A stretch of 64,000 nucleotides of DNA from positions 992,001 through 1,056,000 of the forward strand of contig CBDCCP010000001.1 in assembly GCA_965214915.1 (NCBI GenBank), given 5' to 3'. Below are positions 33,832 to 42,434 of the stretch, piece by piece; the first letter of the stretch is position 1, and the number at the start of each line of letters is the position of its first letter. This stretch comes from CATQHP01 sp965214915 (GTDB lineage: Bacteria > Acidobacteriota > Terriglobia > Bryobacterales > UBA6623). The position numbers and the translations under genes are program-made. The notes under the pieces were generated by a model, which saw only the letters and a program-made list of their open reading frames with translations, did no database searches and was not told where the DNA came from.

Positions 33832-34349
33832 GCGGCAAAGTCGTCGTGGACACGAATGTCCCGGTCGTTGCAAACGGGCGCGATACACATGCCGACAAAC
33901 CGTGCCGACTGGATTGCATCAAAGCGATCCGCGATGTCCGGTCACATGGAACGGTGGTTCTTGACGATCAAGATCTGATTTTCGAAGAGTACAGGAAAAA
34001 CCTGAACTTCAAGGGCGAACCCGGAGTAGGGGACGCCTTCTTCAAGCATGTTTTCGATCACATGTACTCGCAGTCAAGGGTGTCGCTTGTCCGGATCACA
34101 TGCGTGAACGACGGCCAACAAGGCTTCGCTGAACTGCCGAGAAACACACTCGACCCCGATGACCGCAAATTTCTGGCAGTCGCCATTGTAGCGAACGCGC
34201 CGATTCTCAACGCGACAGACAGCGATTGGCGCCAACAAAGCGCCCTCCTGCACAGCCTCTCGGTGACGGCGAAGCAACTGTGCCCGCAACATGCGCAATC
34301 AATGGGTGGTGCAGCAGCGGCCCCAGCCCAAGGATTTTCCCGAACTTGA
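33828..34349 (+). CDS. PIN-domain-like nuclease partner of the ATPase
   Basis: 173 residues, overlapping the ATPase gene by 4 bp. The PIN-like acidic residues are in order: VVVDTNVPVVANG (Asp), CRLDCIKAIRD, VLDDQDLIFEEYRKNL (Asp/Glu), TLDPDDRKFLAVAIV (Asp pair) and ILNATDSDW (Asp). That would build the metal site of a ribonuclease or flap-type nuclease. The C-terminal tail (SMGGAAAAPAQGFSRT) is low complexity. The pair of a DUF3696 ATPase and a PIN-like protein recurs in bacteria in my memory of such loci but has no name that I know. RNA or DNA cleavage is inferred from the fold. Confidence 0.75.
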   Translation: MSGKVVVDTNVPVVANGRDTHADKPCRLDCIKAIRDVRSHGTVVLDDQDLIFEEYRKNLNFKGEPGVGDAFFKHVFDHMYSQSRVSLVRITCVNDGQQGFAELPRNTLDPDDRKFLAVAIVANAPILNATDSDWRQQSALLHSLSVTAKQLCPQHAQSMGGAAAAPAQGFSRT

Positions 34350-34462
34350 GCAAGCATCTGCCGGCGGCGCGCCGAGGACAACCGTAAGCGACGGCATATC
34401 CCGATATCCCGCAGAAAACGGCGTTCCCGCTTACAGCGGGGCCGGCGGCGCGAACCGTCGGC

Positions 34463-34494
34463 TTATTCCGCTCCGGCGTTATTCCGCTCCGGCG
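34463..34494. repeat. 16-bp perfect tandem duplication
   Basis: TTATTCCGCTCCGGCG occurs twice without spacer (34463-34478, 34479-34494) in the non-coding stretch between the PIN gene and the tRNA-Gly gene. No gene is seen between 34350 and 34547. Confidence 0.8.
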
Positions 34495-34547
34495 CCCGCA
34501 GCCGTAGCAGGACTCATTCCCGCGCGGGCTGTAAACTGCTGGAAAAA

Positions 34548-34622
34548 TGGAGCGGGAGACGGGGATCGAACCCGCGACATTCAGCTTGGGAAGCTGACGT
34601 TCTACCACTGAACTACTCCCGC
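34548..34622 (-). tRNA. tRNA-Gly (anticodon CCC)
   Basis: A 75-nt cloverleaf on the minus strand with an encoded CCA end. The acceptor stem is GCGGGAG/CTCCCGC and the D-arm is GTTCAGTGGTAGAAC. The anticodon stem TCAGC/GCTGA closes the loop TTCCCAA, giving anticodon CCC for GGG glycine codons. The T-arm CGGGTTCGATCCCCG is standard. Confidence 0.93.
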
Positions 34623-34695
34623 TAAAGCCTGCCGGTAAAAATATAGCACGAGCGGAGCTTCCGGGCGGAGCGCGCCGCTGCCGCCCCGTACGCTT

Positions 34696-34724
34696 GTTCC
34701 ATGCATGTTGACTCTGCATGGAAC
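34696..34724. promoter_or_regulatory. 10-bp perfect inverted repeat
   Basis: GTTCCATGCA (34696-34705) and TGCATGGAAC (34715-34724) flank a 9-nt centre containing TTGACT. It could be a protein-binding operator over a -35 box or an RNA hairpin. Confidence 0.5.
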
Positions 34725-34824
34725 CGATCTCCTCTGGTTGCGCACGGGACCCACGGACTTTTTTCTGGAACCCATGCCCCGTTGATCTTGCCAATCAATC
34801 CGAAAAACGATAAATTTGAAATCT

Positions 34825-34836
34825 ATAATCGATTAT
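34825..34836. promoter_or_regulatory. 12-bp perfect palindrome ATAATCGATTAT
   Basis: Lies in the AT-rich part of the GntR upstream region and is followed by a partial copy (AATAATCGA at about 34839-34847). It is a candidate operator for autoregulation by the GntR protein. Confidence 0.4.
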
Positions 34837-35023
34837 GGAATAATCGAGCGATCCTGTCGGATGCTGCGCCGCCAACAAGAGTCGAATCCTCCCGTGCAAC
34901 GTGACAAATCATCATTATTTTCAGCAAGATATGGGAGTGACCCGCTGCCGGAGCCGCATTCCGGGCGGCGTGCGAAACTTAACGTGTGCAATAATCGACC
35001 GATAGCCCTGTGGGGGTGACGGC

Positions 35024-35704
35024 GTGGCAGAACGAGTTTTTCAGCCGATTACGCGTCCGACTTTGCGAGAGGCCGTCGCTCATCAGGTCCGCGCTACTAT
35101 CTTCACGGGCAAGCTTGGGCCCGGCGCGCGCCTCGTCGAGAGTTCTGTGGCCAAAGATCTCGGCGTGGCGCAGAGCACGGTCAGGGAAGCGATTTTCGAC
35201 TTGGTAAGCGAGGGCCTGCTCGTCAAGGAGTCCAACCGCCACACCATGATCCGTCGTCTGGATGGCCGCGACGTGCGGAATCTGCTCGAGGTTCGCCTGC
35301 AGTTGGAGCCGATGGCTGTGGATCTTGCCGTTAGACGAAGCGGTCCGGGCAGTCTCGACAGCTTGGAGTCCCAAGTGGAGATCATGCGCAGGTCGGCCGG
35401 CGACAACGACCTTTCGACGTTCTACGAAGCCGACATACGCTTTCATTCCACGCTGGCGGAGCTGACCGAAAACGAGTTTCTGGTGCAGGCGATGCGACCG
35501 CTGCGCATCGCTCCGATCGCGTTCATTCTGGGCGGGCTCCGTACGGTGCAGGAGGTCGCCTACAAACCACTCGCGGAAGAGCACCAAGCCGTCGTCGATA
35601 CCATGCGCAAGGGCGATCCGCAAGCGGCGGCGGCATTCGTGAGAGCCAGTATCGACTCCTGGCACGCTTTTCAGTTGACGGCAAGCTCGCCTTGGGAGGC
35701 TTGA
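35024..35704 (+). CDS. GntR-family transcriptional regulator, FCD (FadR) subfamily
   Basis: 226 residues from GTG 35024. The winged helix is RPTLREAVAHQVRATIFTGK, LVESSVAKDLGVAQSTVREA and LVSEGLLVKE. The C-terminal all-helical FCD domain includes LLEVRLQLEPMAVDLAVRRS, the Asp/His metal-site residues in EADIRFHSTLAELTEN, and EEHQAVVDTMRKGDPQAAA. FCD regulators usually respond to an organic acid or amino-acid-derived ligand. The next gene is an aminotransferase, which might be its target. Confidence 0.9.
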   Translation: MAERVFQPITRPTLREAVAHQVRATIFTGKLGPGARLVESSVAKDLGVAQSTVREAIFDLVSEGLLVKESNRHTMIRRLDGRDVRNLLEVRLQLEPMAVDLAVRRSGPGSLDSLESQVEIMRRSAGDNDLSTFYEADIRFHSTLAELTENEFLVQAMRPLRIAPIAFILGGLRTVQEVAYKPLAEEHQAVVDTMRKGDPQAAAAFVRASIDSWHAFQLTASSPWEA

Positions 35705-35813
35705 ACGAGCCGCGGGCTCGGCTCCGAACGCGCAACTGCCGCTTCGGCCGCCTGTCCCCATCCGCCGCGCAGCGCGGGCTAATGCTAACCTGAGGCGCTA
35801 AGGGAATTGCGCC

Positions 35814-37037
35814 GTGGAAGAATCCTCGATCGACACGCAGACAGCCGACCGCGCCGGCCGGCTGCTCGACATTGAAGACCAATGGGGCGCTCACAACTAC
35901 CACCCGCTCGACGTCGTCATCGACCGCGCGGCCGGTTCATGGGTTTACAGCGTTGACGGAGACTGCTATCTCGACTGCCTGAGCGCCTATTCCGCGGTCA
36001 ACCAGGGCCACTGCCATCCCCGTATCCTGCAAGCTCTGCAAGAGCAGGCGTCGAAAGTCACGTTGACTTCCCGCGCCTTCCGCAACGATCAATTGCCTCT
36101 GTTCTGCAAGGAGCTCGCCGAGCTTTGCGGCCAGGAAATGGTCCTGCCCATGAATACCGGCGCCGAAGCGGTCGAGACGGCGCTCAAAGCGGCGCGGCGG
36201 TGGGGCTACATGCGTAAAGGGATTCCCGCCGACCGGGCCGAGATCGTCGTTTGCGAAAACAATTTTCACGGCCGCACGACGACGATTGTCGGGTTCTCAT
36301 CCGACGCAGACAGCCGCGAAGGTTTCGGCCCCTTCACGCCGGGCTTCAAAGTCATCCCCTACGGAGACGCCGCGGCGCTGGAAGCCGCCGTCACGCGGAA
36401 CACGTGCGGGTTTCTGGTGGAGCCCATCCAGTGCGAAGCCGGAATTTTGATTCCCCCAAACGGCTACCTGGCCCGAGCGGCCGAGATTTGCCGCGCCAAC
36501 AACGTGCTGTTGCTCGCCGACGAGATCCAGACCGGATTGGGCCGCACGGGCAAGCTGTTCGCTTGCGATCACGAGAACGTGAAGCCCGACATTTACATCC
36601 TGGGCAAGGCGCTGTCCGGCGGCTTCTATCCTGTTTCCGCGGTCGTCTCGCAAAAGGACGTGCTGGGCGTTTTCAGTCCCGGCAGCCACGGCTCGACCTA
36701 CGGCGGCAACCCGCTGGGCTGCGCGGTCGCCCGTACGGCGCTGCAGGTCTTGCTGGATGAAAACCTGGCCGGCCGCTCGGCCGAGTTGGGCGCCTGGTTT
36801 CTGTCCGAATTGCAACGGATCGAGCATCCCGACATCAAGGAGATCCGCGGCCGCGGCCTGCTCGTCGGCATCGAGTTGGACGTCCCCGCCCGCTCGTACT
36901 GCGAGCGGCTCAAGGAGCTCGGCATGCTCTGCAAGGAAACGCACGACCTGGTGATCCGCATCGCCCCGCCGCTCATCGTCGAGCGCGAAGAGCTGGCCTG
37001 GGCGGCCGGCCGGGTGCGCGCGGCGTTTGCCGCCTGA
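35814..37037 (+). CDS. rocD: Ornithine aminotransferase-like class III aminotransferase
   Basis: 407 residues from GTG 35814. It is a PLP enzyme of class III: ALYSAY-like DCLSAYSAVNQGHCHPRIL, VLPMNTGAEAVETALKAARR, NNFHGRTTTIVGFSSD, LLADEIQTGLGRTGKLF, and the PLP-lysine in ILGKALSGGFYPVSAVV. These blocks match ornithine-oxo-acid transaminase, which makes glutamate semialdehyde from ornithine. Acetylornithine aminotransferase is the main alternative, but AYSAVNQGHCHP and the FYPVSAV context favour ornithine aminotransferase. It ends 19 bp from the convergent sugar-binding protein gene. Confidence 0.88.
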   Translation: MEESSIDTQTADRAGRLLDIEDQWGAHNYHPLDVVIDRAAGSWVYSVDGDCYLDCLSAYSAVNQGHCHPRILQALQEQASKVTLTSRAFRNDQLPLFCKELAELCGQEMVLPMNTGAEAVETALKAARRWGYMRKGIPADRAEIVVCENNFHGRTTTIVGFSSDADSREGFGPFTPGFKVIPYGDAAALEAAVTRNTCGFLVEPIQCEAGILIPPNGYLARAAEICRANNVLLLADEIQTGLGRTGKLFACDHENVKPDIYILGKALSGGFYPVSAVVSQKDVLGVFSPGSHGSTYGGNPLGCAVARTALQVLLDENLAGRSAELGAWFLSELQRIEHPDIKEIRGRGLLVGIELDVPARSYCERLKELGMLCKETHDLVIRIAPPLIVEREELAWAAGRVRAAFAA

Positions 37038-37056
37038 CGCCGGCCCGCCGAGGAAT

Positions 37057-38019
37057 CTAATCGAGATACTCGGCCAGGTTCGGGTGTAGCAGAGCGGCGA
37101 TCTCCGGGCTGTCGATATTCGCCGCCGTCACAACGCGGATATCCGTGTCGATCCGCTTATCCGGGGTTTCGCCGTTCAGCGCCGTCACGACCGTCATCAC
37201 GGCGCGATAACCGATCTGGAACGGCTCCTGCACGATCGTTGCGCGAATCACGCCGTCGCGGATGTCGGCCTCGAGAGCGTCGGTAAAGTCGAACGCCACA
37301 AAGCGGACCCGGTCGTGCCGGTTGCGGCTGCGCAGTCCCTTGGCGGCGCCGATCGTGGCCGGCTCGCCGGAGGCAAACAGCCCATTGAGATCCGGGTGCG
37401 CAGTAAGCATGTTTTCGGTAACCGCGAGGGCTTGCGCCGGGTCGGACCGGCAGTATTTGAAATCGACGATTTCGATGTCCGGAAACTCCTTCGCAATCGT
37501 ATCCTCGAAGCCCTCTTCCCGCTGCATTGTCGAAGAAGCGCCCGGAACCATCTTGACGATGGCGATTTGCCCCTTGCCGGCGATAAGCTCGGCGAGCGTC
37601 CGCGCGGCCAGCGCTCCCGCTTGGTAGTTGTTTGTCGAAACAAACGAGAGGTAATTGTCCGAAGCGAGCCCCGAGTCGAAGATCGTGACGGGAATGCCGT
37701 TGCGCTGTGCGCGGTCGACGACGCCGATCATGGATGTCGCCTCGGTCGGCGCCAAGACAATGCCGTCGATTCGCGAGTTGATCATGGCTTCGACTATTTC
37801 GATTTGCCGCGAGAAATCGGTTTCCGCTGGCGGCCCCTTCCATTCGATCTCGACGCCGGCCTCGCGGCCTGCCGCGACCGCGCCGGCGTGAACCGTTTGC
37901 CAAAACGCATGTGAAATCGCCTTCGGCACCACGCCGACCCGCTTCTTGCTCGACCGTCCGCAGCCGGCAAAAACCAGACAGAGCGCAACCAAGAAAAGCA
38001 AATTGAAAAAATGTTTCAT
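37057..38019 (-). CDS. Periplasmic sugar-binding lipoprotein (RbsB-like)
   Basis: 320 residues. A lipoprotein signal (MKHFFNLLFLVALCLVFAGC) puts the mature protein on the outer face of a membrane. The type-I periplasmic binding fold is visible: VGVVPKAISHAFWQTVHAGA, EIVEAMINSRIDGIVLAPTE, GIPVTIFDSGL, NNYQAGALAARTLAELIAGK and LNGLFASGEPATIGAAKGLR. It likely captures a pentose or related sugar for an ABC importer, but no permease or ATPase gene is adjacent. An orphan sensing role is therefore possible. Confidence 0.88.
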   Translation of the reverse strand: MKHFFNLLFLVALCLVFAGCGRSSKKRVGVVPKAISHAFWQTVHAGAVAAGREAGVEIEWKGPPAETDFSRQIEIVEAMINSRIDGIVLAPTEATSMIGVVDRAQRNGIPVTIFDSGLASDNYLSFVSTNNYQAGALAARTLAELIAGKGQIAIVKMVPGASSTMQREEGFEDTIAKEFPDIEIVDFKYCRSDPAQALAVTENMLTAHPDLNGLFASGEPATIGAAKGLRSRNRHDRVRFVAFDFTDALEADIRDGVIRATIVQEPFQIGYRAVMTVVTALNGETPDKRIDTDIRVVTAANIDSPEIAALLHPNLAEYLD

Positions 38020-38083
38020 CGCCGCTGACTTTGTAGTGTATCGACTTGGGCAGGGCGTCCGGACGCCGGCGTTGAGGTTGCCG

Positions 38084-39565
38084 TCAGCGCAGCGAGCGCG
38101 CCCGCAGCGCGCCGGCGGCGGCCCTCACGACCGGGTCGCGGCGAAGCTCGACCTCATCTCCCTTGGCGACCCCGACCGTCAGATTGAGCGTTTCCTGTTT
38201 CAGATTGGCGCGAATGAAGGCTACCGCCGTCGACCACTCCGATACCGTCGGACGGATGCCCCGCTCGGAAAGATAGAGTTGAAAGTTGTCGAGCATCTCG
38301 TTCGTGGGCTCGAAGCTTTCGTCGATTCCCCGATGCTTCCCTACATAGTCGCGGGCGAACTCGAGGAAAGAATTGCTTGCCTTCAGCACCGTCTCGAGTC
38401 CGCTTAGCCGCGGCGGATATATCGTCCTGTCGGGCTTGATGCCGCCGCGCAGCTCGTCCGCGGAACGCCGATCGTCGCACGGCGCAAGCTGGTATTCGCT
38501 GCAGTTCCCCAGCGAGCGCTGGATCGGGTTTTCGTTGGGAGTCAGATAGTAAGCGGTGGTCAGCGCGAGTCCGGTCTTCGACCCGAGCTCGTAAACGCTT
38601 TGCACCAACCCCTTCCCGTAGCTGCGCTCCCCGATGACCGCGGCTCTGCCGTGGTCTTGGAGGGCTCCCGCAACCAACTCGGCGGCGCTTGTAGTCCGCT
38701 CGTCGATCAACACGGCCAGCGGGAACCGATACGGCTCGTATCCCTCCGGAACGGTCAACTCTTCCTTGGGGCCGGAACGCCCCGCGAGCCAGACGATGCG
38801 TTCCCGCGCATCGAGAAAAAACGCGGCGACCTGTACCGCCGCCTCCACAATCCCGCCGGGATTGCCGCGCAGGTCGAGGATCAGGCCCTTCAAGTTCCGG
38901 CCGCCCATGTTCTCGAGCGCCTCGTGCAGTTCCCGAGCGGTGGGCGCCTCGAAGTTGACGACCTTGGCGTAAGCCAATCCGGGCTCGACGAAGAAGTTCC
39001 TGGAAACGCTGGGGGACGCCATTTCCGTCGGAATCAGCGTCATCGGGATCAGCCGGGTGAAATTCGGCCGCTTCACCATCAACTGCGTTCGATCCCTGCG
39101 CGATTCCGACAAGACGGCGACGAGTTGCTCGACGGGCATTTGAGTCAGCGGGCGGCCGTTGAGTATCACCAGCTCGTCGCCCGGGGCGATGCCCGCGCGG
39201 GCCGACGGGCTGCCCGCGAGAGTCTGCAGCACGATCACTCTCCCGGGAAGCAGATTCACTACGCTGCCGAACCCTTTTTCGGTGGAGCGCTGCATTTCCT
39301 TCAAGCTCTCGAACTGCCCCGGATCGAGAAACGCCGAATGCGGGTCCAGAGTCCGCAGCATCCCTGGAATCGCGCCCTTGTAAATGGCCTCGGCCGGATC
39401 GATCGGATCGGCCAGCTTGCGCTCGAGGAGATTGAAAACCTCAACGAATCGAGTAAGTTGCTTGCCCAGGGCATCCGCTTCCTGCGGATCCTCCACCGAG
39501 GCGGCGGCTCCCGTCAACACGAGCAGGGCTGTTCCGAAACTCGCCCTGGCAGCCGGAGAAAACAC
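38084..39565 (-). CDS. S41-family C-terminal processing peptidase
   Basis: 493 residues starting at GTG 39565 with a short signal sequence (MFSPAARASFGTALLVLTGA). A PDZ domain occupies about residues 90-170 (GSVVNLLPGRVIVLQTLAGS, PGDELVILNGRPLTQM). The tail-specific protease domain has GLILDLRGNPGGIVEAAVQV, the catalytic Ser in DERTTSAAELVAGAL and the Lys in GERSYGKGLVQS. It is expected in the periplasm. The region after residue 350 (CDDRRSADELRGGIKPDRTI) matches the usual C-terminal extension. Confidence 0.9.
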   Translation of the reverse strand: MFSPAARASFGTALLVLTGAAASVEDPQEADALGKQLTRFVEVFNLLERKLADPIDPAEAIYKGAIPGMLRTLDPHSAFLDPGQFESLKEMQRSTEKGFGSVVNLLPGRVIVLQTLAGSPSARAGIAPGDELVILNGRPLTQMPVEQLVAVLSESRRDRTQLMVKRPNFTRLIPMTLIPTEMASPSVSRNFFVEPGLAYAKVVNFEAPTARELHEALENMGGRNLKGLILDLRGNPGGIVEAAVQVAAFFLDARERIVWLAGRSGPKEELTVPEGYEPYRFPLAVLIDERTTSAAELVAGALQDHGRAAVIGERSYGKGLVQSVYELGSKTGLALTTAYYLTPNENPIQRSLGNCSEYQLAPCDDRRSADELRGGIKPDRTIYPPRLSGLETVLKASNSFLEFARDYVGKHRGIDESFEPTNEMLDNFQLYLSERGIRPTVSEWSTAVAFIRANLKQETLNLTVGVAKGDEVELRRDPVVRAAAGALRARSLR

Positions 39566-39573
39566 GCTGTCTC

Positions 39574-39601
39574 ATTATAGGGCGGCGCCGGTTCCCGCCA
39601 A
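39574..39601 (-). promoter_or_regulatory. Promoter for the S41 peptidase, probably leaderless
   Basis: On the minus strand TTGGCG (39601-39596) and a perfect TATAAT (39579-39574) are 16 bp apart. Only 8 nt separate the -10 box from the GTG start, so the transcript would begin at or within 3 nt of the start codon. Confidence 0.55.
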
Positions 39602-39724
39602 GCCCGAAACGGCCGAGCCGGCTTATTCGGCCAAGCCGCGGGAGCGACAAAAAGTTGTTTCTCCGCAACAAATCGGCGCTCTGCTGCGTCTATATAGGTA
39701 TGGACAGGGGAGGTTGGTCCAACG

Positions 39725-41155
39725 ATGCCTGTCATGGACGACGCGATGCCGGTAAGGAGCTCGGTTGAAGAGCGTGTCGACCCGTTTTCGTGGTCGGGCG
39801 GTCTGCCGGAGTTCGCCGAATCGCAGGAACAAGAAGAGGCGTCTCCGGCGGAAGACAGCGTTCGCCTGTACCTCAGTGAAATGGGTCAGGTTCCGCTGCT
39901 CGACAAGACGGGCGAAGTCCGTCTGGCCATGCAGATGGAGCACGGCGAGTTGCGCATGCGGCGCGCTCTGTCGCGGAGCCCGTGGATGTGGCGCAAGCTC
40001 ATCGACTTGCGCGACCGCTTGAACGCCAATCCCAACAGTGCGCGCAACTATATCGGAGGCGTACCCGCCGACGATGCGGAGGCGATCGCGCGGGCAGGCA
40101 AGAGGCTGCGCCGCCGGCTGACCCGCGTCTCGACTCTGCTGGGCCAGGCGCAGCGGGCAAAAGCCGCGCTCGACCAGGCGGGCCGCGCCGACAAGGCGGG
40201 CCGCCGCCGGCTCTCCTGGGCGCTCGGCCGCGCACTGATCCGGCTGTCGCGCGAGGTCCGCAAGACGCCCTTGAATCCCGATATCTGGCGCTCGCTCGCC
40301 GTAGAGTTCCGGCGGGACGCGCCGAGCCTGACCCGCAAGAAAAATCTCGGCGTCGAGTGGATGCCCTTCAAGCGCGCAAGCGTACGCGTGGTTCTCAGGA
40401 ACCTGCAAGCCGGCTCCCGCGAGGCCGATGCCGCCAAGCGCGCGCTCGTCGAAGCCAATCTGCGGCTCGTCGTCTCGGTGGCCAAGCGCTACGTCAACCG
40501 CGGCTTGCATCTGTTGGATCTGATCCAGGAGGGCAATATCGGCTTGACGCGCGCCGCCGAGAAGTTCGACTACCGGCGCGGCTTCAAGTTCTCGACTTAC
40601 GCCACTTGGTGGATTCGCCAGGCGATCACCAGGGCGCTGGCCGACCAATCGAGGACGATCCGCATCCCCGTGCATATGAACGAGCAGCTCAACAAGTTCC
40701 TGCGGGCGGCGCGCTTGCTCGAAAAGGACTTGGGCCGCGCTCCGACGAACGCGGAGATTGCCGACTGGCTCGACGCCAACATCCACAAGGTCGAGACGCT
40801 GCGCTCGATCTCGCGTACGCCCGTGTCGCTCGAAACCCGCGTCGGCCGCGAGGCCGAGTCGGCGCTCGAGGATCTGCTCGAGGACAAGAACGCGACTTCG
40901 CCCATGCAGGGCCTGATCGACGGCGATGTCAAAGACCATATGGCCGCCATCTTGAATACGCTCAGCGAGAATGAGCAGGAAGTGATTTGCATGCGCTTCG
41001 GCATCGGCTATGACCACGAGCATACCTTGCAGGAGATCGGCAAAGCGTTCGATCTGACGCGGGAGCGCATCCGACAAATCGAGTCGAAGGCGCTGGATAC
41101 CCTGCGGCGCGATCCGCAAAGGGCGATGGAATTGCGTTACCTGCTGGCCAACTGA
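39725..41155 (+). CDS. rpoD: Sigma-70 family RNA polymerase sigma factor (RpoD/SigA type)
   Basis: 476 residues with GGGGAGG upstream. Region 1.2 (EDSVRLYLSEMGQVPLLDKT) is followed by an about 150-residue non-conserved helical segment. Region 2 is VVSVAKRYVNRGLHLLDLIQ, EGNIGLTRAAEKFDYRRGFK and FSTYATWWIRQAITRALADQ. Region 3 is IRIPVHMNEQLNKFLRAARL. Region 4 is VICMRFGIGYDHEHTLQEIG, KAFDLTRERIRQIESKALDT. Regions 2.4 and 4.2 are intact, so it recognises -35/-10 promoters. There is little region 1.1, so it may be the primary factor of this lineage or a close group 2 paralogue. Confidence 0.92.
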   Translation: MPVMDDAMPVRSSVEERVDPFSWSGGLPEFAESQEQEEASPAEDSVRLYLSEMGQVPLLDKTGEVRLAMQMEHGELRMRRALSRSPWMWRKLIDLRDRLNANPNSARNYIGGVPADDAEAIARAGKRLRRRLTRVSTLLGQAQRAKAALDQAGRADKAGRRRLSWALGRALIRLSREVRKTPLNPDIWRSLAVEFRRDAPSLTRKKNLGVEWMPFKRASVRVVLRNLQAGSREADAAKRALVEANLRLVVSVAKRYVNRGLHLLDLIQEGNIGLTRAAEKFDYRRGFKFSTYATWWIRQAITRALADQSRTIRIPVHMNEQLNKFLRAARLLEKDLGRAPTNAEIADWLDANIHKVETLRSISRTPVSLETRVGREAESALEDLLEDKNATSPMQGLIDGDVKDHMAAILNTLSENEQEVICMRFGIGYDHEHTLQEIGKAFDLTRERIRQIESKALDTLRRDPQRAMELRYLLAN

Positions 41156-41228
41156 ACATCCAACCCGTACGGTTTCGGGCTCGCAATTTTGTTGTCGAAC
41201 AGATTGCGGGCTCGAAGTCCGCGGCAGG

Positions 41229-42197
41229 CTATCTTGCGCGATAGAGGGCCAACCTGTAAACAACCGCCCGACCCGTCCGGCGGGGGTCGTAGAGCACGGT
41301 CGCCGCTTGACCGTTTGCGAGTCCGGCGTTGCGTTCCGAAGCGCCGATGCTGTGGCGCTCCCCGGCAACGTCGTAGTTCACCCGGAACGAACGGACGCCG
41401 CCCCGGCGCCGCACGTCGGCCACGAATCCGCGAACAGCGCGTCCTTCGGCAACGAGCTTTTTGTGAACCCGCCGCTGCGCCTCGGCGAGACCCGCGGCGG
41501 CGGCCAGAACCCCCAGCGCCAACCAGACCACGCGCGTTGAAACCGGCGAGGTAATTTCGGGGAGGTAATGGAGCGATGGATCGGGCGGAAAGTAAACCAC
41601 CTCGAGGCGCTCCCCTTCCGCAAGGGAGTCGAATACGGCGTGCGGCACAGTTACGCTCGAGCGCACCGCGGCCCCCGACTTGTCGCTGAAGTTGTAGCCG
41701 ATCGCATACAGCGTCTCGCCGGTCGCGGCCGCGCGTGTCTCCTTGCGGTGAATCGTGGCCACAGCCGACTCTCCCTCGGCTGCCAGCATGGACTTCATCC
41801 GCGGCGGAGGCAACCGGTTGAAGTGCTGGTAAGTCAGCGCGCCCGCCGGCAGCATCGCCGCTATCCAGACGCCGGCGGCGAGATTCCCCCGCTTCGTCAG
41901 TTTCACGGCTCGCGGCGCGGGCTTTTTCAGTTCGGATTCGATGTCCTCTCCGCGGGCGGCGGTTGCGGCGGGCGCCTCGGGTTCCTCCCTCCGTTCAGCG
42001 TTCATGCGGCCGAGGCCGCCGCGCATTGCCAGTGAGCCGACTGCGATCAGAGCCACGCCCAACCACAACGGCGCCCCCCCGGCGGGGAGCGAAAAAACAA
42101 TCAAGAGGCCGCCGGCCACGTCAAGCGTGACGGCTGCGATCAATAGCGTCCTGGGCGAGAGGCGGAGAAACGTCACCTGTTTCAGTTTAGTAGACAA
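41229..42197 (-). CDS. DUF3592 membrane protein
   Basis: 322 residues. The N-terminal membrane helices (TLLIAAVTLDVAGGLLIVFS, PLWLGVALIAVGSLAM) precede an Ala/Glu-rich linker and another helix (NLAAGVWIAAMLPAGALTYQ). A DUF3592-like beta domain follows (ESAVATIHRKETRAAATGET, GERLEVVYFPPDPSLHYLPE), then helix VVWLALGVLAAAAGLAEAQ and a second DUF3592-like repeat (VRGFVADVRRRGGVRSFRVN, GQAATVLYDPRRTGRAVVY). Function is unknown. It is convergent with the sigma factor gene. Confidence 0.82.
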   Translation of the reverse strand: MSTKLKQVTFLRLSPRTLLIAAVTLDVAGGLLIVFSLPAGGAPLWLGVALIAVGSLAMRGGLGRMNAERREEPEAPAATAARGEDIESELKKPAPRAVKLTKRGNLAAGVWIAAMLPAGALTYQHFNRLPPPRMKSMLAAEGESAVATIHRKETRAAATGETLYAIGYNFSDKSGAAVRSSVTVPHAVFDSLAEGERLEVVYFPPDPSLHYLPEITSPVSTRVVWLALGVLAAAAGLAEAQRRVHKKLVAEGRAVRGFVADVRRRGGVRSFRVNYDVAGERHSIGASERNAGLANGQAATVLYDPRRTGRAVVYRLALYRAR

Positions 42198-42434
42198 GTC
42201 CGTGGTGAAAGTCCCGTGGGCGGCGCGGCGGGCTCCTGCGGAGTCTTTCCGGCCCGCGCAGCGGCGCCGCCCGAAGGGTTACGCGCCCTTGCCGGCCTGC
42301 CGGGCGGAGCGCGCAGCGCCAAGCTCCTGGAAAGCCTACACGGTACTGCATCGTCTCCAAGGCGCGTAACGCCGCCTGCGTGACTTTTGCCGCGGGCTGT
42401 TAATCATGCCGGCAGCGGGGCTTCTCGAACGCTC

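Larger units (their letters stand above)
34623..35023. other. Non-coding interval with candidate regulator operators
   Basis: About 400 bp between tRNA-Gly and the GntR gene. The right half is locally AT-rich (about 34790-34850), unlike the rest of the window. I see no gene, only the two palindromes listed separately and no strong canonical promoter. It is the likely regulatory region of the GntR gene. Confidence 0.5.

Noticed and set aside
28352..34622. Integrated element using tRNA-Gly as attachment site
   Set aside because: No integrase gene and no copy of the tRNA 3' end was found on the left side of the island; only location supports it.
39623..41368. 581-codon minus-strand frame opposite the sigma factor
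   Set aside because: The plus-strand sigma-70 regions are unmistakable; the other frame is a shadow.
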